A stretch of DNA of 64,000 nucleotides from an uncultured Atopobium sp. (GCA_938045565.1 CALIAZ010000002.1:1-64000), one strand, 5' to 3'; positions 41,447-51,061 are shown, numbered from the stretch's first letter. Translations and numbers: made by a program. Notes: generated by a model not told the origin, from the letters alone.

Positions 41447-42337
41447 ATGATTAAGCTTGTTCTTTCCGATATGGACCAAACGTTAAAACCCGCTGACACT
41501 CCGGCTATTTCAGAAAGAACTCATCAGGCAATTAATAATCTTAAATCCGCAGGTATCGCATTTGGTCTTTCTACCGGAAGGCCAGTTTATGATGCACTTT
41601 CTTATCTAAAATCTGACATCTCGCTGACAGATACTGGCGTGTTTTCAAGTGGAAAAATCCTTTACTTTAATGGCAAGCTCATTTTCACTAAACAATTTAC
41701 CTACGAGATAATGGAGAAGATCTACGAGGTTATTTCTCCAATGGATGATTGTTTGCTTACGTATTATCAAGAAGGTCCGCTTGAGCAGCCTTTAGATACG
41801 TCATTTACCTCTTGTTGGAAAATAGTTGATACCACTCAAGAGGTAGTAGATTATCTTGCAGCCTCGTTTAACACTTTTGTGCCAGGGCTTGGACCACAAT
41901 CTGTTCCAAGAGATGTTCCTATGTATGCAGGTGGTCTTCTCTTCCCTCAAGATGAAAAGCGCCAGCAAGAGATTTATGAGGCTGTTACCAGCGCAGTTCC
42001 AGAGGTTGAGTTGGTTTCTCCCTATATTGGATGGTTTGACATCAATTATCGTGGCTGGAATAAGGCACAGGGATTTGAGAAGCTCATTGAGACTATAGGT
42101 CTTAAGCCAGAAGAAGTTATTGTGTGCGGCGATTCTGAAAACGATCTTGATCTTTTGAAAATCGCTCATCACTCATGCTGCATAGAAAACGGCACTGATG
42201 AGGCTAAGGCTGTCTCGAAGTATCTGTTGCCTAGCGTGTATGAGGAAGGCGTAGCTCAGCTCTTAGAGGCGCTTACAGAGGCTCAGGGAGACTTTGATTC
42301 TGAGGTTGTCCAGGCCGTTCTGAAGCATGCTCTATAG
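41447..42337 (+). CDS. HAD-superfamily (Cof-type) phosphatase
   Basis: 296 residues from the ATG at 41447 (GGGAG upstream; the earlier start at 41393 is less likely). HAD motifs: LVLSDMDQTL (residues 3-12; the second Asp of DxD present), STGRP (motif II), and VIVCGDSENDLDLLK (motif IV). A C2-type cap lies between. It removes phosphate from sugar phosphates or FMN/PLP-like compounds; substrate not determinable. Confidence 0.88.
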   Translation: MIKLVLSDMDQTLKPADTPAISERTHQAINNLKSAGIAFGLSTGRPVYDALSYLKSDISLTDTGVFSSGKILYFNGKLIFTKQFTYEIMEKIYEVISPMDDCLLTYYQEGPLEQPLDTSFTSCWKIVDTTQEVVDYLAASFNTFVPGLGPQSVPRDVPMYAGGLLFPQDEKRQQEIYEAVTSAVPEVELVSPYIGWFDINYRGWNKAQGFEKLIETIGLKPEEVIVCGDSENDLDLLKIAHHSCCIENGTDEAKAVSKYLLPSVYEEGVAQLLEALTEAQGDFDSEVVQAVLKHAL

Positions 42338-42339
42338 GA

Positions 42340-43104
42340 TTAGAGTTTAATGCAAAGTGTAGCTATATAGTCATTTCCATATTGTGATAGCCTATGCCTT
42401 TTATCACATGATTCATAAAAATCAATCATTGCGAGACCATTTTTAAGTTGGCCTCTAATCTGAGTTTCTAAGGTATGGCTAAATTCATATCCATATTCTG
42501 GATCTATGGTTATTTTGCCTTGCTCTTCAAGCTCTCTCGAATTAAAAGGAATTGAAAATTTTAGAAGTAATTCTTCTTCGGGTTTGTCCCATACAACGTC
42601 AGCGCCATACATATATGTCCAAGGATTAATAAATCCGACCATTAACAGCCCGCCTTTTTTTAATACGCGAGCGGCTTCTTTATACATATTTTCTAAGTCT
42701 TCTATATATACGTTTGAAACTGGATTAAAAATAATGTCAAAAGTTTCATCTTCAAAGGGAAACGGTTTTGTCATATCGGCTTGAACAGTATTGATTTTTA
42801 AACCTTCTCTTTTAGCAACCATCTCATCTTTTTGTAATTGTGATATAGAAAAATCCATTATGGTGACGTCATAACCTTTTGCAGCAAAAACGGGACCCTG
42901 CTGTCCGCCACCACAAGCTAAACCTAATATCTTTTTTCCGTTGGCTTTTTCAAACCATTCTTTTGGAACTTTTTTCCCAATAGTTAATGCAACAGAAATT
43001 GGATTATTTCTAGCTTCTTCTAATTCTTCATGCGTCAATGGCTGGGTATAGTCATTGTTTACCTTATTCCATCTATCTTTATTTAATTTTAAGTAGTCAT
43101 TCAT
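42340..43104 (-). CDS. Class I SAM-dependent methyltransferase, AT-rich, likely transferred
   Basis: 254 residues. SAM motif KKILGLACGGGQQGPVFAAKG (key GLACGGGQQG near 68-77), then DFS and FEDETFDIIFNPVSNVYIED. Base composition is clearly more AT-rich than the adjacent HAD and oleate hydratase genes. Similar proteins are widespread in Firmicutes. The target is unknown. Confidence 0.87.
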   Translation of the reverse strand: MNDYLKLNKDRWNKVNNDYTQPLTHEELEEARNNPISVALTIGKKVPKEWFEKANGKKILGLACGGGQQGPVFAAKGYDVTIMDFSISQLQKDEMVAKREGLKINTVQADMTKPFPFEDETFDIIFNPVSNVYIEDLENMYKEAARVLKKGGLLMVGFINPWTYMYGADVVWDKPEEELLLKFSIPFNSRELEEQGKITIDPEYGYEFSHTLETQIRGQLKNGLAMIDFYESCDKRHRLSQYGNDYIATLCIKL

Positions 43105-43427
43105 CTTATAGTCTCCTCAAAATACCATTGTATTTCGATGTAAATTGGATGCAGTGCCATTACATTTTTTTGCCACTACAAATTATAATTTGTTTTCTCG
43201 TTGTTTGTACCACATGCATTTCTATCTGATTGATACAGGTCTGCATAACATGCAACCCAGTACACATAGTCTTATCTCTAAGTGTTATGTCTGAATCGTA
43301 AAAAAGTGGCTGCATTTGACGTGTCATCTGCAGCCACTTATGTGTTACTCGCACGTGTTTAATCGCGTGTAGTCAATCGTTTTGACTCTGCGGGCTTCTC
43401 CGCGTTTCTGCGGGTTTCTCCGCACCT
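43105..43427. other. Intergenic region upstream of the methyltransferase
   Basis: 323 bases holding the oleate hydratase terminator (43304-43339) and two near-identical copies of TCTGCGGG(C/T)TTCTCCGC in tandem (about 43386-43423). No gene seen. Confidence 0.55.
43304..43339 (-). terminator. Terminator of oleate hydratase
   Basis: 11-bp perfect stem (43304-43314 with 43329-43339), 14-nt loop; on the minus strand it is followed by a U5-6 run. Confidence 0.85.
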
Positions 43428-45221
43428 CTACTTGATCAGTCCGCTGTTCCTTAGCAGTAGCTCAATATCAGTGCCCTTGACAGCCTTGAGAGCTACCTTC
43501 AAGAGCATCTTCTCCTTGAACGAGAGCGGCGCCTTATCAAGCGTTTTCTTATCCAGAGCATAGTAGGTTGCTCTCAGAAGCTCTCTAATGTCATACTGAG
43601 AACCCCAAACCTCTGGTACGCCCCTATCAACATTCATCAACGTGTAGACAGACTCCATGCCAGTACGGATTGAGTACTCCGTAGTAAAGATAGTGTCGCG
43701 AGGAGTCTCGGCAAACTGTCCAATAAAGGCAAAGTTAACGGAACCCTCAGGAACAACCAGAGGCCTGTCCTCAGCCTTTCTTGGCTGGAAGAATGCGTTG
43801 ATGTAAGGCATGAAGCACGTAGTAGTGTTGCAACGGTTCTTGGCCCAGTCCTCAATCTTTTTGGTTGGAACGCCAATGTGATAGAGCCACTCCTGACACA
43901 CTTCCTCGCCAGTACAGTTACGCATAGCCTTCTTAACAAAGTTACCAGGCTTGTTGGTGCTTAGCGCATAGACCCAGATGAGTACGGTGTCCTTATCCTG
44001 TGCTCTGAACTGTGGCTGACGGTTGATGGTCCATGAGAGGTACCAGTTATCGGTACTATCCTTGACGGTTACAATACCGCCAGTTGTGACCTTACCTTCT
44101 CTTGGATCTCTCTTGCAGACGCCAATAATCTTCTTGATAATCTCTTCGTCTTTTGTCTGGATGGTAGCGCTCATCCAGTTAGTTGCCTCAAAGTCACTAC
44201 AGAAATTATCGGGATTGCCGTACTCACCATGCTTAGCTTGAGCAGCGATGTTTTTCCACAGATCCCAGGACTCCCCTACGCCATTTCTGACGTTGCTGAT
44301 GTCAGGAGCAGTATTTTGATCACCATAGCAAGAGGTATCGGTGCAGCAGCCATTGGTGATAAACACCAAATCGTCTTCGGTTAGATCAATGGTTTGCTGT
44401 GAGCCGTTCTTCTCGTAAACAATCTGAGTAGCTACTTTTTTACCATTGGTGTCGTTGATGATGACGTTCTTGACGTCCATACCGTAGTCAACACTTACGC
44501 CGTGATTTTCAAGATACCTGACCAGTGGCAAAATCATGCTCTCATACTGGTTGTACTTGGTAAAACGCAGCGCAGTAAAGTCAGGAAGACCGTCAATGTG
44601 GTGGCAATACCTGCACAGATAACGCTTCATCTCTAGAGCTGAGGACCACCTTTGGAATGCAAACATGGTCTGCCAATAGAGCCAGAAGTTTGTGTTCCAG
44701 AAAGAATCAGGGAGCACTTCGCTGATCTTCTTGCCCTCAAGGTCCTTCTCGGGAGTCATAAACAGCTTAGCAAGCGCAAGAGAAGACTCTTTATCAAGCT
44801 TGAACTTCTTGTCTGTGTGAGCGTCTTTGCCGCACTTCTCGGAAGCTCTACAGAGCGAGTAGTTGGGGTCGTGCTTGTTGAGCCAGTAGTACTCATCAAG
44901 CACCGAGACACCAGGTGTTTCAATAGATGGAACGTCTCTGAACATATCCCACATGCACTCAAAGTGGTTGTCCATCTCTCGGCCACCGCGCATGTAGAAA
45001 CCCTTGCTTACATCTTTGCGGCCATCGCAGCTTCCGCCCGCAAGCTCAAGCTTCTCAAGCAAGTGAATTCTTGTACCCTTTACCTGGCCATCGCGGACAA
45101 GATAAAACGCAGCAGCTAGACCTGCAAGACCTGTTCCAATGATATAGGCTGATTTTTTGTCGGCATCTTTGGGCTTTTCTGGTTTAGCGAACGATTCATA
45201 CGTTCCAGCAGAGTAGTACAT
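43428..45221 (-). CDS. ohyA: Oleate hydratase (MCRA family)
   Basis: 597 residues from the ATG at 45219-45221, preceded by AAGGAGG; the longer frame to 45248 is rejected. The FAD-binding start YIIGTGLAGLAAAFYLV and LEKLELAGGSCDG are typical, as is the later RGGREMDNHFECMWD. The enzyme adds water to the cis-9 double bond of oleic or linoleic acid to give 10-hydroxy acids, detoxifying host fatty acids. A TetR gene lies upstream on the same strand. Confidence 0.95.
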   Translation of the reverse strand: MYYSAGTYESFAKPEKPKDADKKSAYIIGTGLAGLAAAFYLVRDGQVKGTRIHLLEKLELAGGSCDGRKDVSKGFYMRGGREMDNHFECMWDMFRDVPSIETPGVSVLDEYYWLNKHDPNYSLCRASEKCGKDAHTDKKFKLDKESSLALAKLFMTPEKDLEGKKISEVLPDSFWNTNFWLYWQTMFAFQRWSSALEMKRYLCRYCHHIDGLPDFTALRFTKYNQYESMILPLVRYLENHGVSVDYGMDVKNVIINDTNGKKVATQIVYEKNGSQQTIDLTEDDLVFITNGCCTDTSCYGDQNTAPDISNVRNGVGESWDLWKNIAAQAKHGEYGNPDNFCSDFEATNWMSATIQTKDEEIIKKIIGVCKRDPREGKVTTGGIVTVKDSTDNWYLSWTINRQPQFRAQDKDTVLIWVYALSTNKPGNFVKKAMRNCTGEEVCQEWLYHIGVPTKKIEDWAKNRCNTTTCFMPYINAFFQPRKAEDRPLVVPEGSVNFAFIGQFAETPRDTIFTTEYSIRTGMESVYTLMNVDRGVPEVWGSQYDIRELLRATYYALDKKTLDKAPLSFKEKMLLKVALKAVKGTDIELLLRNSGLIK

Positions 45222-45328
45222 AATTTCCTCCTTAGTATTCCGCTGCAATTACCTGCGGAAATTAGTAAGTCGCCCTTACCTTGTGCCCACTATAAACTTA
45301 TAAACTGCTAAAGAAAATGCACAAAAAG

Positions 45329-45359
45329 AGCGGGCTGTCCGATAAAGTGACAGTCCGCT
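45329..45359 (-). terminator. Terminator of the TetR gene
   Basis: 11-bp stem (45329-45339 with 45349-45359, one G-T), 9-nt loop, U5 tail on the minus strand. Confidence 0.8.
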
Positions 45360-45403
45360 TATATTGCTTAAAATCACGACAAAGAGGCTATTTTGTCGTA
45401 TTG

Positions 45404-45967
45404 CTATTTGTTTCTTTTAGCATTGGTCAGTGCGTGATTAAACGACCCATGAATAAGAGAATTGAGCCTATCAACAATGATTTTAGGATCTTCTGTCATT
45501 CCCCCATCAATCCACTCAAGCACTAATCCCACAAAACCATACTTATAAAAATTTGCGATAAAAACTTTATCCTCTTCTCTAACAACCATTCCCTCAGCTT
45601 TTTCCTCAAGCACATCGTAGAGAAGCTGATAGGTAACCTTATACAAATATTTGTATAAATAGTCCCGTGGCACGTTGTGATAGATATTGACAATAAAGGC
45701 CCTGTCCTTTTTGATCATGTCAAAGATGGCGAGAAACCCTTCTTGCCAGGTATCGTACGTTTTGTTTTCTTTGAGCGCGCACTCTGCATCTTGTTCGCAA
45801 ATCCATTCGGTAAGCTCAAGCGTATCGTGGAAATGGTAGTAGAACGTTTGACGGTTCATCTCGCATTTCTCGGCAATATCATTAACGGTAATCTTGTTTA
45901 GCGGCTTTTCTAGCAGCAGCTCTTTAAAGGCAAACGCGATGGCCATCTTTGTTGTAGCCTTGCTCAT
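45404..45967 (-). CDS. TetR-family regulator (DhaS-like)
   Basis: 187 residues. HTH at about 8-52 (AFAFKELLLEKPLNKITVNDIAEKCEMNRQTFYYHF), followed by the C-terminal domain of the DhaS-like TetR group (DRAFIVNIYHNVPRDYLYKYL). It lies immediately upstream of ohyA, so it may control fatty-acid response through it; a terminator between them means separate transcripts. Contains one TGGCGAGAAACCC word (45727-45739). Confidence 0.88.
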   Translation of the reverse strand: MSKATTKMAIAFAFKELLLEKPLNKITVNDIAEKCEMNRQTFYYHFHDTLELTEWICEQDAECALKENKTYDTWQEGFLAIFDMIKKDRAFIVNIYHNVPRDYLYKYLYKVTYQLLYDVLEEKAEGMVVREEDKVFIANFYKYGFVGLVLEWIDGGMTEDPKIIVDRLNSLIHGSFNHALTNAKRNK

Positions 45968-46076
45968 GTTTGGACTCCTGTAAATTTTGAATCAGTAACT
46001 AAAGTATACCGCGCTCCTACCGTGACAAGTTTTATAACCCAACACCTATGAAATTGTTTCAAAAATAGCAATTAAT

Positions 46077-46913
46077 TTGGCTTTTTTCGCAGGTAATGAT
46101 GTGCTTAACTTGTATCAGTTAGACAAAGCTAACTTTATTTATTCATTGTATGAAGGGGGTCTTAGTATGGAAGCTGGTCATGAGTTTTTACTCCGTATGG
46201 GAAAGACAAGGCTACGCCCCGGAGGTATTGAGGCAACCAATTGGCTGCTTAATTCTGTAGAGATTACGCCAGAAACTCAGATTCTTGAGGTGGCTTGCAA
46301 TATTGGAACCACTACGGTTGAACTGGTAAAACGATTCCACTGCCACGTAACCGCAATTGACCTTAATGCAGACGTACTCCCTAAGACAAAAGAAAATATC
46401 GCGAGAAACAATATCGAGGAGTACGTGACGGTAGAACAAGGAGACGCTACAAATCTCTCCTACCCCGATAACAGCTTTGATGTTGTAATCAACGAGGCTA
46501 TGCTCACCATGCTCTCTGACCAGCAGAAAGCGTCTGCGGTTAAAGAGTATGCACGTGTACTTAAGCCAGGTGGCGTGCTGCTTACCCATGACGTGCTTCT
46601 GCTTAAAGAAGACGATGAGCTGGTTCACGAGCTCTCAAGAACCATCAACGTCAACGTGAAACCACTTACGCTTGCAGGATGGAAGAACCTCTTTGAGTCA
46701 GCGGGTTTCTGTCCAGAAACAAAGAACGGAAAGATGACGCTTATGAATCCAGCGGGACTTATTGCGGACGAAGGTGCTGATGGTGCCCTGAGGGTTATTA
46801 GAAACGGTCTTAAGCCCGAGAATACTAAGATGTTTACCAGCATGTTTACGTTCTTCAACGATCACGCTGATGACCTCAACTACATTGCCGTAGTCAGCAG
46901 AAAGCCAAGATAG
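46077..46913 (+). CDS. SAM-dependent methyltransferase, UbiE-like
   Basis: 278 residues in the longest form (TTG at 46077). The best ribosome site (AAGGGGG) precedes the ATG at 46167, giving 248 residues; the upstream part YQLDKANFIYSLYEGGLSM may still be coding. SAM motifs: TQILEVACNIGTTTVELVKR and AIDLNADVLPKTK, then DATNLSYPDNSFDVVINEAM. Resembles small-molecule or lipid methyltransferases. Confidence 0.85.
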   Translation: MAFFAGNDVLNLYQLDKANFIYSLYEGGLSMEAGHEFLLRMGKTRLRPGGIEATNWLLNSVEITPETQILEVACNIGTTTVELVKRFHCHVTAIDLNADVLPKTKENIARNNIEEYVTVEQGDATNLSYPDNSFDVVINEAMLTMLSDQQKASAVKEYARVLKPGGVLLTHDVLLLKEDDELVHELSRTINVNVKPLTLAGWKNLFESAGFCPETKNGKMTLMNPAGLIADEGADGALRVIRNGLKPENTKMFTSMFTFFNDHADDLNYIAVVSRKPR

Positions 46914-47020
46914 CCGCCGTTTCAAAATAGGTATCGCTTCAAGCAAGGCGTCGTTTCAAGATTGGCGCACGGTCGCTCAAAACAGGTATCAATCGAGCTA
47001 GACTCAGGCTTGATAGCAAA

Positions 47021-47052
47021 GAAGGAAGCTGGCGCCTCCACCAGCTTCCTTC
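47021..47052. terminator. Bidirectional terminator between methyltransferase and NADH oxidase
   Basis: 12-bp stem GAAGGAAGCTGG/CCAGCTTCCTTC (47021-47032 with 47041-47052), 8-nt loop; the two genes converge here. Confidence 0.75.
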
Positions 47053-47077
47053 TCTTTTACTGCAATATGTGCGGAGC

Positions 47078-48421
47078 TTATTTGGCCTTTGCGCAGGCAG
47101 CCATAGCAACGGAGCCAATATAGTTGACTGGGTTGGTAAAGTTTGGCTGGAACAGAAGGTCAACAGCTGCAAGGTTATCGATGGTCATACCCGCAGCAAT
47201 GGCAACGGACACAACGTTTGCTGCCTGAGCAACATCGTCATGTGTCGAGAAGAACTGTGCGCCCTTGATAAGGCGAGTCTCTGGATCCCAGACGAGTGTA
47301 GCGGTAACTGGCTCGGTGGTCAGCATGAATTCAGGACGGTAGTTCTCGGTGATAGAGACAGAATCATACTCGTAGCCGCGAACCTTGCCACCCTCAACGG
47401 TGAGGCCTGCTGCAGCCATGGAGTAGTTGTAGAGCTGAACTGCGCTGGAAGCCTGAGTACCTGCATAAGCAGCAGTTGGCTCAAGCATGTTAGGACCAAC
47501 GTGCAGACCCTGACGGACAGCATTGGTTGCCAGAGGAATGTAGTCCTCTTTACCAGTGACGTTGAAGATGATAGAAGCAGAGTCGCCAGCTGCAAAGACG
47601 CCAGGCTCACTGGTGCGCATGTACTCGTCAACCTTGATAGCGCCGTTAGGCAGCATATCAAGCTGACCGTCAAATAGGTCGGTGCGAGGCAGGAAGCCAA
47701 TGCCCAGAATTGCGTAATCTGCGGTGTAGGAGCCCTTATCGGTAACAACGGTGACAGAATCGCCATTGTCCTCAAAGCTCATGACCTTCTCGCCAAGTGC
47801 AAGGGTGACGCCGTGATCTTTGTATGCAGCCTCAACCTGATCGGTGATTGCCTTGTCAAAGTTCTTTGCAAGAACGCGAGGAAGCATGTCGATGAGAGTG
47901 ACTGCCTTCTGACGCTCAGAGAGCTGCTCTGCAAGCTCGGCTCCAATGTAGCCAGCACCAATGACAATAGCGGACTTGGATTCTGCCATGGTGTCGTGAA
48001 TACGACGTCCATCAGCCCAATTCTTGCACTGAAGAACGCGAGGTCCGTCGATGCTAGGCAGTGGTGGAACAATTGGCTTAGAGCCGGTAGTGACTACGAG
48101 ATAGTCAAAGTCATCCTCAAAGGTCTCGCCCGTCTTGAGATCCTCCCAAGCAACATGCTTGGTCTTAACATCTGCGGAAGTGACGTTGGTGGTCATGTGA
48201 ACGTGAGCGCCAGCCTCTGCAAGGGCTTCTGGAGAGCTGTAGAACATCTTGTTAGGATCGCTTACGTGGTCACCTACCCAAAGAGCAATGCCGCAAGACA
48301 GGAAGGAAACCGTGTCATTGCGCTCAAAGACGTGGACCTCCCAATCTGGGTGTGCGCCCAGGATTGAAGAAGTGGCAAAAACGCCTGCGTGGGTACAACC
48401 GATAACTGCAACTTTAGCCAT
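47078..48421 (-). CDS. nox: FAD-dependent NADH oxidase, probably water-forming
   Basis: 447 residues, the usual length. N-terminal FAD site (VAVIGCTHAGVFA), the redox Cys in VSFLSCGIALWVG (near 43), the NADH Rossmann motif IVIGAGYIGAELAE (near 152) and the FAD motif VFAAGDSASI (near 280). A single active Cys fits H2O-forming NADH oxidase or CoA-disulfide reductase. It removes oxygen in a microaerophilic or anaerobic host. Confidence 0.92.
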   Translation of the reverse strand: MAKVAVIGCTHAGVFATSSILGAHPDWEVHVFERNDTVSFLSCGIALWVGDHVSDPNKMFYSSPEALAEAGAHVHMTTNVTSADVKTKHVAWEDLKTGETFEDDFDYLVVTTGSKPIVPPLPSIDGPRVLQCKNWADGRRIHDTMAESKSAIVIGAGYIGAELAEQLSERQKAVTLIDMLPRVLAKNFDKAITDQVEAAYKDHGVTLALGEKVMSFEDNGDSVTVVTDKGSYTADYAILGIGFLPRTDLFDGQLDMLPNGAIKVDEYMRTSEPGVFAAGDSASIIFNVTGKEDYIPLATNAVRQGLHVGPNMLEPTAAYAGTQASSAVQLYNYSMAAAGLTVEGGKVRGYEYDSVSITENYRPEFMLTTEPVTATLVWDPETRLIKGAQFFSTHDDVAQAANVVSVAIAAGMTIDNLAAVDLLFQPNFTNPVNYIGSVAMAACAKAK

Positions 48422-48602
48422 AGAAACCCCTCTGTTAAATGCTACTAATGACTAACATTAATTGTTACTTCGACAGTGGCATTATGCCATATTCTGTTAT
48501 CGAGAAGAGCGTCATTCTTGAACGTTCTTTAATAAATCGAATATTTGGGGTTCGTGAAGCAATTTGGTTAAAGATTTTTACACAGTAGCGAGAAAAACAA
48601 TC

Positions 48603-48642
48603 AAAAAACACCTCCCAGCACATGGCTAGAAGGTGTTTTTTA
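48603..48642 (-). terminator. Terminator of hcp
   Basis: Stem AAACACCT/AGGTGTTT between 48606-48613 and 48631-48638, with T-rich flank on the minus strand. A GGGTTTCTCGCCA word lies at 48653-48665, just after the hcp stop codon. Confidence 0.6.
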
Positions 48643-48666
48643 AAAACCAGAGGGGTTTCTCGCCAA

Positions 48667-50259
48667 TTAGGCAAGCATCTGAGCAAGGTCCTCGGAAGCA
48701 TCGCCGATTGGACCAATACCGTAGTTCTCAACAAGAATGTTAAGGACGTTAGGGCTGACAAATGCAGGAAGAGTTGGTCCAAGCTTGATGTTCTTGATAC
48801 CAAGGTGCAGAAGCGTCAGAAGGACGCATACTGCCTTCTGCTCGTACCAGGACAGGACAAAGCTCAGTGGCAGGTCGTTAACGCCGCAGTCGAATGCATT
48901 TGCAAGGGCGGTTGCAATCTGAACAGCGCCGTATGCATCGTTGCACTGACCAACGTCAAGAATGCGAGGAATTCCACCAATAGTGCCCAGGTCAAGGTCA
49001 TTGAAGCGGAACTTACCGCAAGCAACGGTGAGGACAACAGAGTCTGCAGGAGTCTGTTCAACAAACTCGGTGTAGTAGTTACGACCAGGGCGAGCGCCGT
49101 CGCAGCCGCCAACAACAAAGAAGTGCTTAATAGCGCCCTGCTTAACAGCATCGATGATCTTATCGGCAATGCCAAGAACTGCGCCGTGGCTAAAACCGGT
49201 GGTTACCTTGTGGCCACCGTTGATACCGGTGAGCTCCTGAGCCTCAGCATATCCTCCAAACTCCTGAGCCTGTTTGATAACAGCGCTGAAGTCTTTCTTA
49301 CCGTTAGCGTCCTCGTCAATGTGGACGAGTTCTGGGAACGCAACAAGCTCGGTAGTGTAGACGCGGTCCTTGTAGCTAGGACGAGGTGGCATGAGGCAGT
49401 TAGTGGTAAAGACAACAGGAGCTGGAATGTCCTTGAACTCCTTCTGCTGGTTTTGCCATGCCGTACCAAAGTTACCCTTGAGCTGTGGATACTTCTTAAG
49501 CTCTGGATAACCGTGAGCTGGGAGCATCTCACCGTGGGTGTAAACGTTAACGCCAGTGCCCTCAGTCTGCTCAAGGATCATCTTGAGGTCAAGAAGGTCG
49601 TGGCCGGAAACAACAATAAAGGGACCAGGCTCAATAGTCAGAGGAACTTCAGTTGGAACTGGAGTGCCATAAGCGCCGGTGTTTGCGCTGTCGAGAAGAG
49701 CCATGCACTTGAGGTTGACCTCGCCTACCTCAAGGGTAAGAGGCAGCAAAACATCAACAGAGGACTCGGTAGCAAGAGCAGCAAGAGCCTTTACAAAGAA
49801 AGCGTCAACTGCGTCATCAGTCTTGCCAAGAACGCGAGCGTGATAAGCATATGCAGCCATACCACGGATACCAAACAGAATGAGGGACTTGAGGGACCTA
49901 ATGTCCTCGTTGTCGGACCAGACGCCGCCAAGAGGAAGATCCTCAACAGGCTCTACGCCAGCCTCTGCAGCTAGACGGTTCTTCTCGTCACGAACCTGAG
50001 CAGTAATTGCGTCAACAGCGCCCTTGTCAAAGTTGACGTTAGTGATGCAGGTAAACAGGCCGTCAACAATCAGCTGATCCGCACGGTTAGAGCGCTTGCC
50101 AGCAGCAAGCTCAGTGCGAGAAAGACCAACCAGAGCGCCGGTGAGCTCGTCCTGAGCAAACGCAACATCAAAAGGCTTGCCGCAAACGCCAGCAGCACCG
50201 GTACATGCAGTACAAGCAGCAGTCTGCTCGCACTGGAAACAGAACATCTTGTTATCCAC
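48667..50259 (-). CDS. hcp: Hydroxylamine reductase / hybrid-cluster protein
   Basis: 530 residues from a GTG at 50257-50259, which lies 7 nt after GAGAGG and gives the typical start (M/V)DNKMFCFQCEQT. The N-terminal Cys motif (FCFQCEQTAACTACTGAAGVC) binds one Fe-S cluster; later Cys and Glu residues bind the hybrid cluster (for example VFTTNCLMP, VVGGCDGARPGRNYYTEF). Hcp reduces NO or hydroxylamine under nitrosative stress. A Crp-family regulator is divergent. Confidence 0.93.
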   Translation of the reverse strand: MDNKMFCFQCEQTAACTACTGAAGVCGKPFDVAFAQDELTGALVGLSRTELAAGKRSNRADQLIVDGLFTCITNVNFDKGAVDAITAQVRDEKNRLAAEAGVEPVEDLPLGGVWSDNEDIRSLKSLILFGIRGMAAYAYHARVLGKTDDAVDAFFVKALAALATESSVDVLLPLTLEVGEVNLKCMALLDSANTGAYGTPVPTEVPLTIEPGPFIVVSGHDLLDLKMILEQTEGTGVNVYTHGEMLPAHGYPELKKYPQLKGNFGTAWQNQQKEFKDIPAPVVFTTNCLMPPRPSYKDRVYTTELVAFPELVHIDEDANGKKDFSAVIKQAQEFGGYAEAQELTGINGGHKVTTGFSHGAVLGIADKIIDAVKQGAIKHFFVVGGCDGARPGRNYYTEFVEQTPADSVVLTVACGKFRFNDLDLGTIGGIPRILDVGQCNDAYGAVQIATALANAFDCGVNDLPLSFVLSWYEQKAVCVLLTLLHLGIKNIKLGPTLPAFVSPNVLNILVENYGIGPIGDASEDLAQMLA

Positions 50260-50342
50260 TATTTTTCCTCTCCATAAAACCATATAGCGAGAAGAGATTT
50301 GCTCTTCTGGGTTTCATGATTACAGGAATGTGAAATAGTGTA

Positions 50343-50358
50343 TGTTGTAATTACAACA
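50343..50358. promoter_or_regulatory. Palindromic operator between hcp and the Crp-family gene
   Basis: TGTTGTAATTACAACA is a perfect 16-bp palindrome midway between the two divergent starts. It has the half-site form TTGTAA...TTACAA expected for a Crp/Fnr protein such as HcpR/NnrR, so the adjacent regulator probably binds here and controls both genes. Confidence 0.7.
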
Positions 50359-50392
50359 AAACGATTCTTGTTGAGGAATTTTTGGAGCGTTG

Positions 50393-51061
50393 ATGAACGT
50401 ACAAGATATTAAGCCTTCGTTTTTGCTCAATACCGTGGTATTCAAAGGGGTAAAACCTGAGCTGCTAGAGGCTCTTTTAAAGCATCTACGTGCGACGGTG
50501 CGTACCTATGAGCCTGGGGAAATCATTCTATGCGCTGGCGACAAGGCGCATCAATTTGGCATTGTTGTCTCTGGCGCTATTCACGTTGAGGGATCAGACG
50601 CTCAAGGCAACATTTCTGTGATGGGCGCCTTCCATACGGGAGAAACGTTTGGAGAGGCGTATGCGGCTCTTGGAAACGTGCCGCTCTTGACCTCGGTGGT
50701 TGCCACAGAGACGTCTGAGATTCTGCTACTTGATGTGCGACAGATCACTACCAGAACGTGTGACATCTGCGGCGGCGTGGACATTATCACCAGAAACCTT
50801 ATGGCTTCTATTGCGCAGAAAAACATCATGTTGAGCCGTCGTATTCAAGATGCCGCTCCAAAAAATATTCGTGGCAAGCTGATGGCTTACTTGAATACGC
50901 GCTCACAAGCAGAAGATTCAACAGAGTTTGATATCCCTTACAACCGTCAGCAGCTTGCCGATTATCTTGGTGTAGATAGAAGCGCTTTAAGTGCAGTAAT
51001 ATCTTCTTTAAGTAAAGAAGGCGTCTTTGAAGTAAAACGAAGTCACTTCAAACTTTTATAA
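50393..51061 (+). CDS. Crp/Fnr-family regulator (HcpR-like)
   Basis: 222 residues from the ATG at 50393. A cyclic-nucleotide-binding-like jelly roll (about 30-120: GEIILCAGDKAHQFGIVVSGAIHVEG, GETFGEAYAAL) and a C-terminal winged helix (about 170-220: YNRQQLADYLGVDRSALSAVISSLSKEGVFEVKRS). Position opposite hcp and the palindrome suggest it senses NO or redox and activates hcp. No cysteine pattern of an Fe-S Fnr is seen; haem or NO sensing is a guess. Confidence 0.88.
   Translation: MNVQDIKPSFLLNTVVFKGVKPELLEALLKHLRATVRTYEPGEIILCAGDKAHQFGIVVSGAIHVEGSDAQGNISVMGAFHTGETFGEAYAALGNVPLLTSVVATETSEILLLDVRQITTRTCDICGGVDIITRNLMASIAQKNIMLSRRIQDAAPKNIRGKLMAYLNTRSQAEDSTEFDIPYNRQQLADYLGVDRSALSAVISSLSKEGVFEVKRSHFKLL

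Noticed and set aside
43386..43423. Short tandem repeat as a mobile-element end
   Set aside because: Only two copies of about 18 bp, no matching end or target duplication nearby.
48622..49974. 450-residue ORF antisense to hcp
   Set aside because: Shadow of the codon pattern of hcp; no domain, and hcp on the other strand is unmistakable.
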